From: Actinomycetota bacterium
GTDB lineage: Bacteria; Actinomycetota; Actinomycetes; Nanopelagicales; Nanopelagicaceae
Length of the DNA stretch: 33,018 nucleotides
Reading direction: 5' to 3'
Assembly (NCBI GenBank): GCA_009704505.1
Contig: WLEB01000008.1
Span: forward strand, 1-33,018
Numbering within the stretch: position 1 is the first letter of the stretch; the number at the start of each line of letters is the position of its first letter. The position numbers and the translations under genes were made by a program. Positions 1-6,793 of this stretch are shown here, one piece after another. The notes below the pieces were generated by a model. That model was not told where the DNA came from. It searched no databases and was given only the letters and a program-made list of their open reading frames with translations.

Positions 1-102
1 CATGCGACGGCCGGACTCGGAAACCTTTACAGTTCCTTCGAATTCACGCTTCTCCTTGCACTTAACGCAGTAAGCGTCACCCTTATATGTCTCTGCTGTC
101 AT
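1..102 (-). CDS. DUF5679-type small zinc-ribbon protein (5' part only)
   Basis: The gene runs off the left edge, so only the first 34 codons are visible. The start ATG (100-102) follows a strong AGGAGG ribosome site at 109-114. The protein opens MTAETYKGDAYCVKCKEKRE, with a CxxC pair (C12, C15) in the YCVKCKxKRE context. This is what I recall of the short actinobacterial DUF5679 proteins, which are one-domain zinc-ribbon-like proteins of unknown function. The second metal-ligand pair, if present, would lie outside the window. Its leader (103-209) holds a series of small inverted repeats, described separately. The family assignment is from memory of the motif and the function is unknown. Confidence 0.75.
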   Translation of the reverse strand, partial: MTAETYKGDAYCVKCKEKREFEGTVKVSESGRRM

Positions 103-127
103 TGCTTTCCTCCTATCGACGCTTACG

Positions 128-209
128 ATCCCGTAGGGATGCTCCCCTTCTGGGGTAGGCGCTCTAGTACGAGATTACTCGCCCCACGCTTGATTAAGCG
201 TAATTACGC
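128..209. repeat. run of five short inverted repeats upstream of the DUF5679 gene
   Basis: Five perfect short inverted repeats follow one another. They are ATCCC-GTA-GGGAT (128-140), CCCC-TTCT-GGGG (144-155), CGAG-ATTA-CTCG (170-181), ACGCTT-GATT-AAGCGT (186-201) and the palindrome GCGTAATTACGC (198-209). The last overlaps the YgjP-like stop codon. None is followed by a T-run on either strand, so they do not look like intrinsic terminators. On the minus strand the first three would lie in the leader of the DUF5679 mRNA. Their function is unknown. Confidence 0.5.
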
Positions 210-818
210 ACCCTTATTTAGGAGTTTTTTTAGGGCCTCTGGGGCTGTGAGCGCGTTTTCGGCCGCCTCATAGCCCTGTAAATAGGCCTCAGCCTGCCCC
301 TCCAAGGGGAAACGGGCCAAAAGCTGCTTGAACCGTTCTCCATGGTCGAAGTACTCCAAATGGATGGCTTCATGGAAGAGGACATAATCCAAGACGTACT
401 CCGGCGCCCCCTTTAAACGATCTGAGATACGAATGGATCGATCTATCCCTGTGCAAGAGCCCCAGCGCTCGCGCATTGCCCTCCAATTAACCGAAGCAGG
501 TCGTGCCAATATCTCTGGGGCAAACTCAGTAAGCAATTGGCCTGCTCGAATCTGCAAACTTTCTTCACTCATCGTTGCAACGGCCTCTTGAGCGCGAATC
601 TTTGCCACCATTTCTGGAACCATCGCCCGTTCATCGGCCTTGCTCATTCTGGCCGGGATGGAAACAACAATTCGTCCTCCTTGGCGATAGGCCGAAATGT
701 TTTTCTTTCTTCGACTGGATCGGATTACGACGATCTCACCTTCTGTTATCCCAGGCAAGGTCGATTCTTCTAGAGTTTTCTCCACTGAAGATTCTGCCGA
801 GTAATCCGATTGCTGCAT
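204..818 (-). CDS. YgjP/SprT-like M48-type metal-dependent hydrolase
   Basis: This 204-residue protein belongs to the YgjP (DUF45, WLM-like) metallopeptidase-fold family. The core is visible: RRKKNISAYRQGGRIVVSIP near the N-terminus (residues 36-55), the family signature RERWGSC (116-122), and the zinc motif HEAIH (149-153) followed by H159, giving HExxH-x5-H. Residues 1-27 are not part of the conserved core and are probably disordered. The start (ATG, 816-818) has no clear Shine-Dalgarno, so a downstream start is possible. A minus-strand promoter candidate lies at 910-937 and an inverted repeat at 836-860 sits in the leader. Sampled lines of this gene are near 50% GC, higher than the window's average. 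Substrate and role are unknown. Confidence 0.8.
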   Translation of the reverse strand: MQQSDYSAESSVEKTLEESTLPGITEGEIVVIRSSRRKKNISAYRQGGRIVVSIPARMSKADERAMVPEMVAKIRAQEAVATMSEESLQIRAGQLLTEFAPEILARPASVNWRAMRERWGSCTGIDRSIRISDRLKGAPEYVLDYVLFHEAIHLEYFDHGERFKQLLARFPLEGQAEAYLQGYEAAENALTAPEALKKLLNKGA

Positions 819-835
819 AAGAAAAAGAATAGGTC

Positions 836-867
836 ATCTCTCAACTAAACCTTGAGAGATTGAGAGA
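836..867. promoter_or_regulatory. inverted repeat with tandem copy in the leader of the YgjP-like gene
   Basis: ATCTCTCAA (836-844) and TTGAGAGAT (852-860) form a perfect 9-bp inverted repeat around a 7-nt loop. The unit TTGAGAGA then occurs twice in tandem (852-859 and 860-867). It lies 18-42 nt upstream of the YgjP-like start codon and downstream of the candidate promoter at 910-937. It could be a repressor operator or an mRNA hairpin limiting translation; the sequence alone does not decide. Confidence 0.4.
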
Positions 868-909
868 AAACTACGGTGATTTCTTTTCGGTTGTTGAAAC
901 AAATAAGCC

Positions 910-937
910 TTTATCTGAAGAAATCATGCTTTGTCAA
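910..937 (-). promoter_or_regulatory. candidate sigma-70 promoter for the YgjP-like gene
   Basis: On the minus strand there is a perfect -35 TTGACA (932-937). After a 16-nt spacer comes GATAAA (910-915) as a possible -10. Transcription would begin near 903, giving a leader of about 85 nt that includes the inverted repeat at 836-860. The -35 is a full match and the -10 matches 4 of 6 positions. Confidence 0.45.
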
Positions 938-960
938 CCCAAAAACAGCGCGATGCTTAG

Positions 961-989
961 TTGATTATCGCTTCAAGAACGCTTATTTT
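961..989 (+). promoter_or_regulatory. candidate promoter for the structured RNA
   Basis: TTGATT (961-966) and TATTTT (984-989) are separated by exactly 17 nt on the plus strand. Initiation 6-7 nt downstream would fall at 995-997, where the 12-bp closing stem of the candidate RNA begins. Confidence 0.4.
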
Positions 990-995
990 ACGGGT

Positions 996-1076
996 ACGAA
1001 CTCCTCGGATAACAGTTCTACGTCAGCAAGGGGAAGGCTGACATAGAGCAAGTGACCGGGGAGTTCGCTTTTGTTT
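996..1076 (+). ncRNA. candidate structured small RNA, about 80 nt, unknown family
   Basis: CGAACTCCTCGG (997-1008) pairs with CCGGGGAGTTCG (1056-1067) to form a 12-bp stem with a single U-G pair. Inside it, TTCTA-C-GTCAGC (1016-1027) pairs with GCTGAC-A-TAGAG (1037-1048) around the loop AAGGGGAAG, with one C/A mismatch and one G-U pair. A small internal loop separates the two helices. The tract CTTTTGTTT (1068-1076) follows the closing stem like an intrinsic terminator, and a promoter-like pair lies directly upstream. Both G-U pairs exist only in the plus-strand transcript (they become A/C on the other strand), which favours a plus-strand RNA. It does not match what I know of SRP RNA, tmRNA, 6S or 6C RNA. 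Alternatively it is a structured 3' end for the minus-strand DUF2342 mRNA. Confidence 0.4.
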
Positions 1077-1080
1077 GAAA

Positions 1081-2397
1081 TTAAATTAAACCTGACAAAT
1101 CATCTGGAATTTCTAAACTCTTCAAGAAACTCTCAGGTGTCAACAAGTCATCTGCATTTGGCAAAATTCCACTCCAGATTCGATCACGTGCTTCAATATC
1201 TTTTAATTCACGAACCTGACGCCAAAATGCAGTTGCCTCACGTGCAAGGCGTGGTGAAACTTGTAATCCTAAGAGCGAAGAAAAAAGCTGTTGTGCTGGC
1301 GCCGACGTTGCACGTCGACGACGTAATGTCTCCTGTAAAGCATTTAAGTTTGGTAGGCGATCTCCTGCAGCTAATGTAACTACTTCTTCACTCCAGCCAT
1401 CTATTAGTGCAAGTGCAGTCTCTAACTTTGTCAGTGCCGCGCGCTGTGCAGGTGTTTCTTGTGGAGTAAAAATCCCGCTATTGAGTGCGATGTTTAAACT
1501 TTCTGGATTGTTCGGATCAAATCCACCGCCCTGTTCAAGAGCGCGTTGAGCCTGCTCCTGAATTGCTTCCATATCAATGTTAATTCCTTTGCCGTAATCA
1601 GTAATTGCAGTACGGATGTATGCAACTAGCCATGGATTATGAGAAAACAAACGTGCAACTGATGCTTCGCGAAGTGCGTGGAAGATTTGAACTTCTTCTA
1701 GGGCAATATCTAGTTCTGTCGACCATTCACGAATATTTTCTGGAACAAGTGCTGGGTATGCAGGATCAAGTAGGGGAAGACCCACATCATGTGCGCCAGT
1801 AACTTTTGATGCTAAAGCACCTATTGCTTGTCCTAACTGTGTAGCGATCAATGAACCAATAAAGGATTTAAGTAGGAGTGAAATCATCTCTACAGGCAGG
1901 GCCATGGCTGGATTCTCATCACTGTGGTCAGAATCGGATTCACCTTCACCAAAAGAGGCTTTATCCAAAAGTTCACTAACTGCAGCGGCTAGACCGATTG
2001 CCAAAGGCTCTACAGAGCTTTGCCAACCAGGCAGCGTGGAGTCGATCCAATCAGTACGAGCCAACACAGCATTTCCCATTTGAGAAGGTTGGGAAACTTG
2101 CGGAAATAAGACTGCTTCATTGAGCCACAACTCGGCAATTGAAAATGCCTGTTGAATTTGAGCCACATCGGTTTGGCCAACGGGAGCCGAACTTTGCGAT
2201 GTCGTGAATTTTTTGGCAACGTCACGGACAATATTTTTTGGCAAAGCTTCATCCGAACCTGTGAATCCAGGTCCATTAATTCCTAGCATCGAAAACTGTT
2301 CTTGGATCTGTTTCTGCATCTGCGCCATCATGGCGGCAAAATCCACAGGTTCTTCAGAACCGTCTGAGTCGCCAGGGGTAAAGCCAAAGTTTGCCAT
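1081..2397 (-). CDS. DUF2342 / COG5282-type zincin-like protein
   Basis: This 438-residue protein matches the actinobacterial family annotated as putative hydrolase or zinc-dependent metalloprotease (COG5282, DUF2342). Features seen are an acidic start (MANFGFTPGDSDGSEEPVDF), a Met/Gln-rich helix (21-38), a small-residue segment (130-205) with an acidic insert, and the family core HALREASVARLFSHNPWL (240-257). In homologues as I recall them the core reads REAAHxRLF; here the second histidine position is V247, so a zinc site is doubtful. The ATG at 2395-2397 follows a GGGAGGA ribosome site. A near-perfect SigR-type promoter lies at 2420-2446. The gene diverges from the small membrane protein at 2514. 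Its cellular role is not established. Confidence 0.8.
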   Translation of the reverse strand: MANFGFTPGDSDGSEEPVDFAAMMAQMQKQIQEQFSMLGINGPGFTGSDEALPKNIVRDVAKKFTTSQSSAPVGQTDVAQIQQAFSIAELWLNEAVLFPQVSQPSQMGNAVLARTDWIDSTLPGWQSSVEPLAIGLAAAVSELLDKASFGEGESDSDHSDENPAMALPVEMISLLLKSFIGSLIATQLGQAIGALASKVTGAHDVGLPLLDPAYPALVPENIREWSTELDIALEEVQIFHALREASVARLFSHNPWLVAYIRTAITDYGKGINIDMEAIQEQAQRALEQGGGFDPNNPESLNIALNSGIFTPQETPAQRAALTKLETALALIDGWSEEVVTLAAGDRLPNLNALQETLRRRRATSAPAQQLFSSLLGLQVSPRLAREATAFWRQVRELKDIEARDRIWSGILPNADDLLTPESFLKSLEIPDDLSGLI

Positions 2398-2419
2398 CTC
2401 TTAATCCTCCCAGTCTTAG

Positions 2420-2446
2420 AACAATTCTGCATTCTCATTCATTCCC
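2420..2446 (-). promoter_or_regulatory. SigR/SigH-type promoter upstream of the DUF2342 gene
   Basis: On the minus strand GGGAAT (2441-2446) is followed after exactly 18 nt by GTT (2420-2422). This is the consensus for SigR (Streptomyces) and SigH (Mycobacterium): GGGAAT-N18/19-GTT. The start point would be a few nt downstream, leaving a roughly 20-nt leader that contains the gene's ribosome site. A SigR homologue is encoded at 13042-13647 in this window. Confidence 0.55.
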
Positions 2447-2459
2447 GATTAAGTCACCT

Positions 2460-2489
2460 TTGTATTACGGCTCACAGCACGCTTACTCT
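2460..2489 (+). promoter_or_regulatory. candidate promoter for the 2514-3632 gene pair
   Basis: TTGTAT (2460-2465) and TACTCT (2484-2489) are spaced by 18 nt on the plus strand. The start would be near 2496, upstream of an AAGGTAGG ribosome site. It shares the 116-nt divergent spacer with the SigR-type promoter of the opposite gene. Confidence 0.35.
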
Positions 2490-2513
2490 TTCAATCCTTA
2501 GTAAGGTAGGCAC

Positions 2514-2813
2514 ATGTCTAATGCATTTTTAGCTCTTATCTGGTGGGTTGTTCCCGCTATTGGACTTATCGGTGCCCTTGGATACGTATTGTGGGTTACA
2601 AAGTTTCAGAGCAAGTTTCAACATGAAACAAAAAGATCTGTTGATCGCTTTCAACGCTTTCAAGATTCTCTCCGCGATACTCAAGCGCGAGAAGTTAACG
2701 CAGTTAATAACTCAATCTCCACCGAACTCCCAAAACTTTTTGATCAAGAAGAAATTGAACGCGATACCATTGCAAACAATCGTGATGCCCAGCCGAAACC
2801 AACGCAACAATAG
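2514..2813 (+). CDS. small single-pass membrane protein, hypothetical
   Basis: This 99-residue protein has one hydrophobic segment (about residues 4-30, ALIWWVVPAIGLIGALGYVL). A charged, helix-prone cytoplasmic part follows (KFQSKFQHETKRSVDRFQRFQDSLRDTQ in summary, residues 31-60) with a polar C-terminal tail. I do not recognise a named family. The start ATG has an AAGGTAGG ribosome site at a normal distance. It lies 21 nt upstream of the YlbL-like protease and is probably co-transcribed with it, so a role as a small membrane partner is conceivable but unproven. Confidence 0.7.
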   Translation: MSNAFLALIWWVVPAIGLIGALGYVLWVTKFQSKFQHETKRSVDRFQRFQDSLRDTQAREVNAVNNSISTELPKLFDQEEIERDTIANNRDAQPKPTQQ

Positions 2814-2834
2814 AGATCTAGCGCTGATTACCTA

Positions 2835-3632
2835 ATGCGATTTTCACCATTGCCCCGCTTGGTAACTATTACTTTAGGACTTTTCTTTTTACTTGCCACA
2901 ATTGCGCCCCTACCTTTTGCAATTGTTTTGCCCGGAGAGGCACAGAATATTTTTAAAGGTGTGATCACAATAAAATCAACTGAAAACTATCCAGCAACAG
3001 GTCGAATAGATTTGATGTCGATTCGTGTGACTAATCCAGATTCTTGGATCTTTGGACCTGAGATAATTTACTCATGGATTAGTAGTGAGCGCTCTGTTTA
3101 TCCAAAATCTGCAATATTTCCACCTGGTACTAGTTCTAAAGAAGAGCGCAAGCAGGCAAAGGCCGAGATGGTTAGTTCTCAGGATAAAGCGATATTTGCT
3201 GCGGTGAATTATTTACAATCAAACCCAAAGATTATGGCCCCCCAATCTTCATCTGCAGGGGAAGCAGAAAGTATTGGAAAAGAGCGAGCCAATAAACTGG
3301 AAACAAAAAACATTGAATTTAAAGTTAAGGAAACTGGTGGCCCAAGTGGCGGTCTAGTTTTTGCAATTGCATTAGTAGAACTTTTGACTGAGAAAGATGT
3401 TTTGCAAGGAGATCACATCGCAGGAACTGGAACAATTAATTCTCGCGGAATAGTCGGTGGGATCGGTGGCATTAATGAAAAAATCGCATCAGCCCAAAAA
3501 GTAGGAGCTACATTATTTTTTGCTCCAGTCAGTAATGCCTCTGAGATCGCAAATGTCCCAGCCGGCATTAAGGTTATTACCGTTGCTACCTTGGCTCAGG
3601 CAATTTCCTACTTAGAGAACAGCAAAAAGTAG
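2835..3632 (+). CDS. YlbL-like membrane-anchored Lon-fold serine protease lacking an evident PDZ domain
   Basis: This 265-residue protein has an N-terminal membrane anchor (residues 9-31). A YlbL-type region follows (35-130), including PGEAQN, a GRIDLMSIRVT strand and a conserved helix. A C-terminal Lon (S16) proteolytic domain then spans about 160-262. The catalytic dyad is visible: Ser171 in GGPSGGL and Lys216 in GGINEKIASAQKVG, 45 residues apart, as in Lon-type proteases. YlbL proteins of other actinobacteria are about 340-350 residues with a PDZ domain between the N-terminal region and the Lon domain. Here only about 35 polar residues (131-165) occupy that place. The start has a weak ribosome site; translation may depend on the preceding gene. 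A terminator follows at 3655-3683. Confidence 0.8.
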   Translation: MRFSPLPRLVTITLGLFFLLATIAPLPFAIVLPGEAQNIFKGVITIKSTENYPATGRIDLMSIRVTNPDSWIFGPEIIYSWISSERSVYPKSAIFPPGTSSKEERKQAKAEMVSSQDKAIFAAVNYLQSNPKIMAPQSSSAGEAESIGKERANKLETKNIEFKVKETGGPSGGLVFAIALVELLTEKDVLQGDHIAGTGTINSRGIVGGIGGINEKIASAQKVGATLFFAPVSNASEIANVPAGIKVITVATLAQAISYLENSKK

Positions 3633-3654
3633 TAAAAATCCACCCAACGATAGT

Positions 3655-3683
3655 TCTAAACCCCCAGAGGGTTAGAGATTTTT
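3655..3683 (+). terminator. intrinsic terminator after the YlbL-like gene
   Basis: TCTAA-A-CCC (3655-3663) pairs with GGG-TTAGA (3669-3676) with one bulged A and the 5-nt loop CCAGA. The T-tract at 3679-3683 follows two nt later. It separates the protease operon from the UPF0182 gene. Confidence 0.55.
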
Positions 3684-3687
3684 GGAC

Positions 3688-3715
3688 TTGAAGGTGCGCA
3701 TGGGTGCGATAGTTT
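3688..3715 (+). promoter_or_regulatory. candidate promoter for a leaderless UPF0182 mRNA
   Basis: TTGAAG (3688-3693), a 16-nt spacer and TAGTTT (3710-3715) precede the ATG at 3722 by 6 nt. No Shine-Dalgarno is present. The geometry puts the transcription start at or next to the start codon. Confidence 0.45.
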
Positions 3716-3721
3716 TCTCCC

Positions 3722-6571
3722 ATGACTAATACCCCACAGTTCCAACGCCCCAACTTCCAATTTAAGGGACGAAAGAGTCCACTTGCATTGACCTTTGGAA
3801 TCCTTGTAGTTCTTGGAATTCTCTTCACTGCCTTAAGTGGTTTTTATGCAGATTGGTTGTGGTTTAAGTCAGTTGACTTCACAAGCACGTGGTCAACAAT
3901 TCTGGGTACTAAAGCTTTTCTCTTTGTTATCGGTGGATTACTAACCGCTCTTATTGTGATGGCGAATGTATTTATCGCCTATAAGCGCCGACCACTCTAT
4001 GTAACAATGATGGTTGAATCAGATAATCTAGAAAGATATCGCTCACAAGTAGAGCCAATCCGTAAAGGTCTATTCATCGCATTAAGCGTTGCTCTGTTTT
4101 ACTTTGCTGGCTCTGCATCATCACAGTTGTGGAGTACATGGTTGCTATTTCAGAACTCAACAAGTTTTGGCGTAACTGATCCGCAGTTCAACATGGATAT
4201 CTCATTTTTTGCTTTCCGTTTACCTTTTTGGCAATCATTAATTTCTTGGGGAATTACCACCACAGTTCTTGCAATTATTGCATCAGCAATTGTGCATTAT
4301 CTCTACAGTGGTATTCGTCTTCAGGTTCAACAAGATCGCACAACTGTTGCCGCACGTGTGCAGCTTTCAGTACTACTAGGTGTGGTCGTACTACTTAAGG
4401 CAGTTGCTTACTGGTTTGATAGATACGCACTTGCTCTTAAAGAGGGCCGTTTAATTACAGGATTAACGTATACAGATGTCAATGCTGTTTTACCTGCAAA
4501 AGCCATTTTGACTGGTATCGCATTAGTTTGTGCGGTTCTATTCTTTGCAACAATTATTCGTAAATCTTGGATATTGCCTGCAGCTGGCACAGCACTTCTC
4601 GTTGTCTCCTCGGTTTTATTCGCTGGTCTCTATCCAGGAGCAATTCAACAGTTCCAGGTCAAGCCAAGTGAGTCTTCTAAAGAAGCGCCATTTATTCAAA
4701 GAAACATTGACGCAACCCGAGCGGCTTATGGGATTTCAGATGTAACTGTGACTGATTATCAGGCAACCGCTTCAACTAACTCGGGTCAACTTGCAAATGA
4801 TGCTGCCACTATTGCAAATATTCGTTTGATGGATCCAAATGTTCTTTCCTCAACATTCCGCCAACTTCAGCAGATTCGCCCGTATTACAGTTTCCCTCAA
4901 ACTTTGGATATCGATCGTTACACAGTAAATGGTGTAAAGCGCGATGTAGTTGTCGCAGCTCGTGAACTAAATATTGTTGGTAATCCTTCACGTAACTGGA
5001 TCAATGATCACCTTGTTTACACACACGGTTTTGGTTTTGTTGCGGCCTTCGGAAACGAGCGCGACGCAGATGGAAAGCCATCATTTACAGTTGGTGACTT
5101 GCCACCAAAAGGCGCTTTAGGTGAATTCCAACCACGTATTTATTTTGGTGAAAATGTTCCTGATTATTCAATTATTGGTGGAGTCAAAACAGATACACCA
5201 GTGGAGTTTGATTATCCAGATGACTCTTCACCAAATGGCCAGAGAAACTACACTTACACAGGTAAAGGTGGAGTTCCAGTTGGTTCTCTTCTAAACAAGG
5301 CAGTATTTGCACTTAAATATCAAGAGCAAAGAATTTTGCTATCTAACTTGATCAACAAAGATTCAAAGATTCTCTTTGAAAGAAATCCTCGTGATCGCGT
5401 TGCAAAGGTTGCTCCATGGCTAACTCTTGATGGAGATCCATATCCAGCACTTGTTGATGGAAAAGTCCTCTGGATTATTGATGGCTATACAACAAGTGCG
5501 GGCTACCCATACTCACGCAGAACAGTACTTTCAGATGCAATTAATGACACTGTCACTACAAACACTGGTGCATCTGCATTACTTCGAAATCAAAGCATCA
5601 ACTACATTCGAAACTCTGTTAAAGCTACTGTAGATGCCTACGATGGAACAGTTTCCCTTTACACATGGGATGAACAAGATCCTGTTTTGAAAACTTGGGC
5701 AAAAGCATTTCCAAATGCACTACTTCCAAAGAGTGCAATCTCTGAGCAATTAATGGAACATGTCCGCTACCCAGAAGACCTCTTTAGAGTTCAGAGAGAA
5801 ATCTTGAGCTCCTACCATGTTAGAAGCGCAGAAGCTTTCTATGGTGGACAAGATTTCTGGCGTATCCCTCGCGATCCATCAACATTTGGAGCTAACGCCG
5901 GTGCACAACCACCGTATTACTTAACACTTCAAATGCCAGGAACTAAGGCTCCTGTCTTTTCATTAACGACTCCATTTGTACCTCGTGGAGGACGAGAGAA
6001 CCTGTCTGCATTTGCAGTTGTGAACTCAGATGCCGGTCCAGATTATGGAAAGATGTCGGTATTACAGCTTCCAAGAAATACAAACATTGCTGGCCCTTCA
6101 CAGGTAGCATCAAACTTTGAAGCAAAACCTGAAGTTGCAAACTCGCTGTCCCTTCTTCGCCGAGGTGGATCTGATGTTGTTCTGGGTAACTTGTTAACGC
6201 TGCCGGTAGGTGGCGGCTTACTCTACGTTCAACCAGTTTATGTACAGGCCACAGCTAACACATCTGCATATCCACTTTTGCAGAAAGTGCTGGTTTCATT
6301 CGGTGATCAAATTGGATTTGATGACACATTAAAGGGTGCACTTGATCAAGTGTTCTCTGGAAATTCTGGAACTTCTGCAGGTGGCACAACAACTGGCGGA
6401 AGTACAGGATCAACAAACAATTCTTCTCTTGCTAATGCATTAGCTAGTGCAAGGGCTGCATACCAAGATGGATTAGCAGCACTTGCTAATGGAGACTTTG
6501 CTGCTTATGACAGAGCACAAAAGCGATTGAAATCTGCAATCGATGCAGCGATCAACGCACAATCCAGATAA
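3722..6571 (+). CDS. UPF0182 family large membrane protein
   Basis: This 949-residue protein is typical in length for UPF0182 (COG1615). The first ~300 residues contain about seven hydrophobic membrane segments, beginning SPLALTFGILVVLGILF and the family-typical FYADWLWFKSVDF (about 41-53). A large soluble domain (about 310-860) carries recognisable family stretches such as RNIDATRAAYGI, GPSQV and TTPFVPRGGRENLSAF. A Gly/Ser/Thr linker (about 875-895) leads to a C-terminal helix (AYQDGLAALANGDFAAYDRA). Function is unknown; the architecture suggests a membrane-anchored extracytoplasmic protein. It lies next to YlbL and DUF2342, as its homologue does in Mycobacterium. The start has no ribosome site and appears leaderless. 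Confidence 0.92.
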   Translation: MTNTPQFQRPNFQFKGRKSPLALTFGILVVLGILFTALSGFYADWLWFKSVDFTSTWSTILGTKAFLFVIGGLLTALIVMANVFIAYKRRPLYVTMMVESDNLERYRSQVEPIRKGLFIALSVALFYFAGSASSQLWSTWLLFQNSTSFGVTDPQFNMDISFFAFRLPFWQSLISWGITTTVLAIIASAIVHYLYSGIRLQVQQDRTTVAARVQLSVLLGVVVLLKAVAYWFDRYALALKEGRLITGLTYTDVNAVLPAKAILTGIALVCAVLFFATIIRKSWILPAAGTALLVVSSVLFAGLYPGAIQQFQVKPSESSKEAPFIQRNIDATRAAYGISDVTVTDYQATASTNSGQLANDAATIANIRLMDPNVLSSTFRQLQQIRPYYSFPQTLDIDRYTVNGVKRDVVVAARELNIVGNPSRNWINDHLVYTHGFGFVAAFGNERDADGKPSFTVGDLPPKGALGEFQPRIYFGENVPDYSIIGGVKTDTPVEFDYPDDSSPNGQRNYTYTGKGGVPVGSLLNKAVFALKYQEQRILLSNLINKDSKILFERNPRDRVAKVAPWLTLDGDPYPALVDGKVLWIIDGYTTSAGYPYSRRTVLSDAINDTVTTNTGASALLRNQSINYIRNSVKATVDAYDGTVSLYTWDEQDPVLKTWAKAFPNALLPKSAISEQLMEHVRYPEDLFRVQREILSSYHVRSAEAFYGGQDFWRIPRDPSTFGANAGAQPPYYLTLQMPGTKAPVFSLTTPFVPRGGRENLSAFAVVNSDAGPDYGKMSVLQLPRNTNIAGPSQVASNFEAKPEVANSLSLLRRGGSDVVLGNLLTLPVGGGLLYVQPVYVQATANTSAYPLLQKVLVSFGDQIGFDDTLKGALDQVFSGNSGTSAGGTTTGGSTGSTNNSSLANALASARAAYQDGLAALANGDFAAYDRAQKRLKSAIDAAINAQSR

Positions 6572-6613
6572 GGAACAAATTCACTATTCACAATTTGATC
6601 TTTGTGCATGGAT

Positions 6614-6643
6614 TTGGCCTTTAACTAAGTGTTCCAATAGGAT
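6614..6643 (+). promoter_or_regulatory. candidate promoter of the initiator tRNA gene
   Basis: TTGGCC (6614-6619) and TAGGAT (6638-6643) are spaced by 18 nt. A start near 6650 would leave a leader of about 5 nt before the tRNA, as is common for single tRNA genes. Confidence 0.45.
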
Positions 6644-6654
6644 TGCTCTACCGA

Positions 6655-6731
<77 letters not shown>

Positions 6732-6743
6732 GTACAAGAAGTG

Positions 6744-6772
6744 AAAAAAGGACCCATATGGGTCCTTTTTTT
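6744..6772. terminator. bidirectional palindromic terminator between tRNA-fMet and copA
   Basis: Positions 6744-6771 form a perfect 28-nt palindrome: a GGACCCATATGGGTCC core flanked by six A on the left and T on the right. The T-tract spans 6766-6772 on the plus strand, and the A-tract gives the minus strand its own U-run. It can therefore end both the tRNA transcript and the copA operon, whose stop codon lies 22 nt away. Confidence 0.9.
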
Positions 6773-6793
6773 ATGGAAACAAATATTCAGTGT

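Noticed and set aside
996-1076. SRP (4.5S), tmRNA, 6S or 6C RNA identity for the foldable segment
   Set aside because: It lacks the SRP GGAA tetraloop with AGCAG partner, the tmRNA tRNA-like ends, the 6S open bubble at that size, and the C-rich loops of 6C RNA. It is therefore left as an unknown RNA candidate.
2548-2835. 95-codon frame overlapping the small membrane protein
   Set aside because: It overlaps the 2514-2813 gene in another frame, has no ribosome site and no membrane or family pattern. The 2514 frame has a ribosome site and a clear transmembrane segment.
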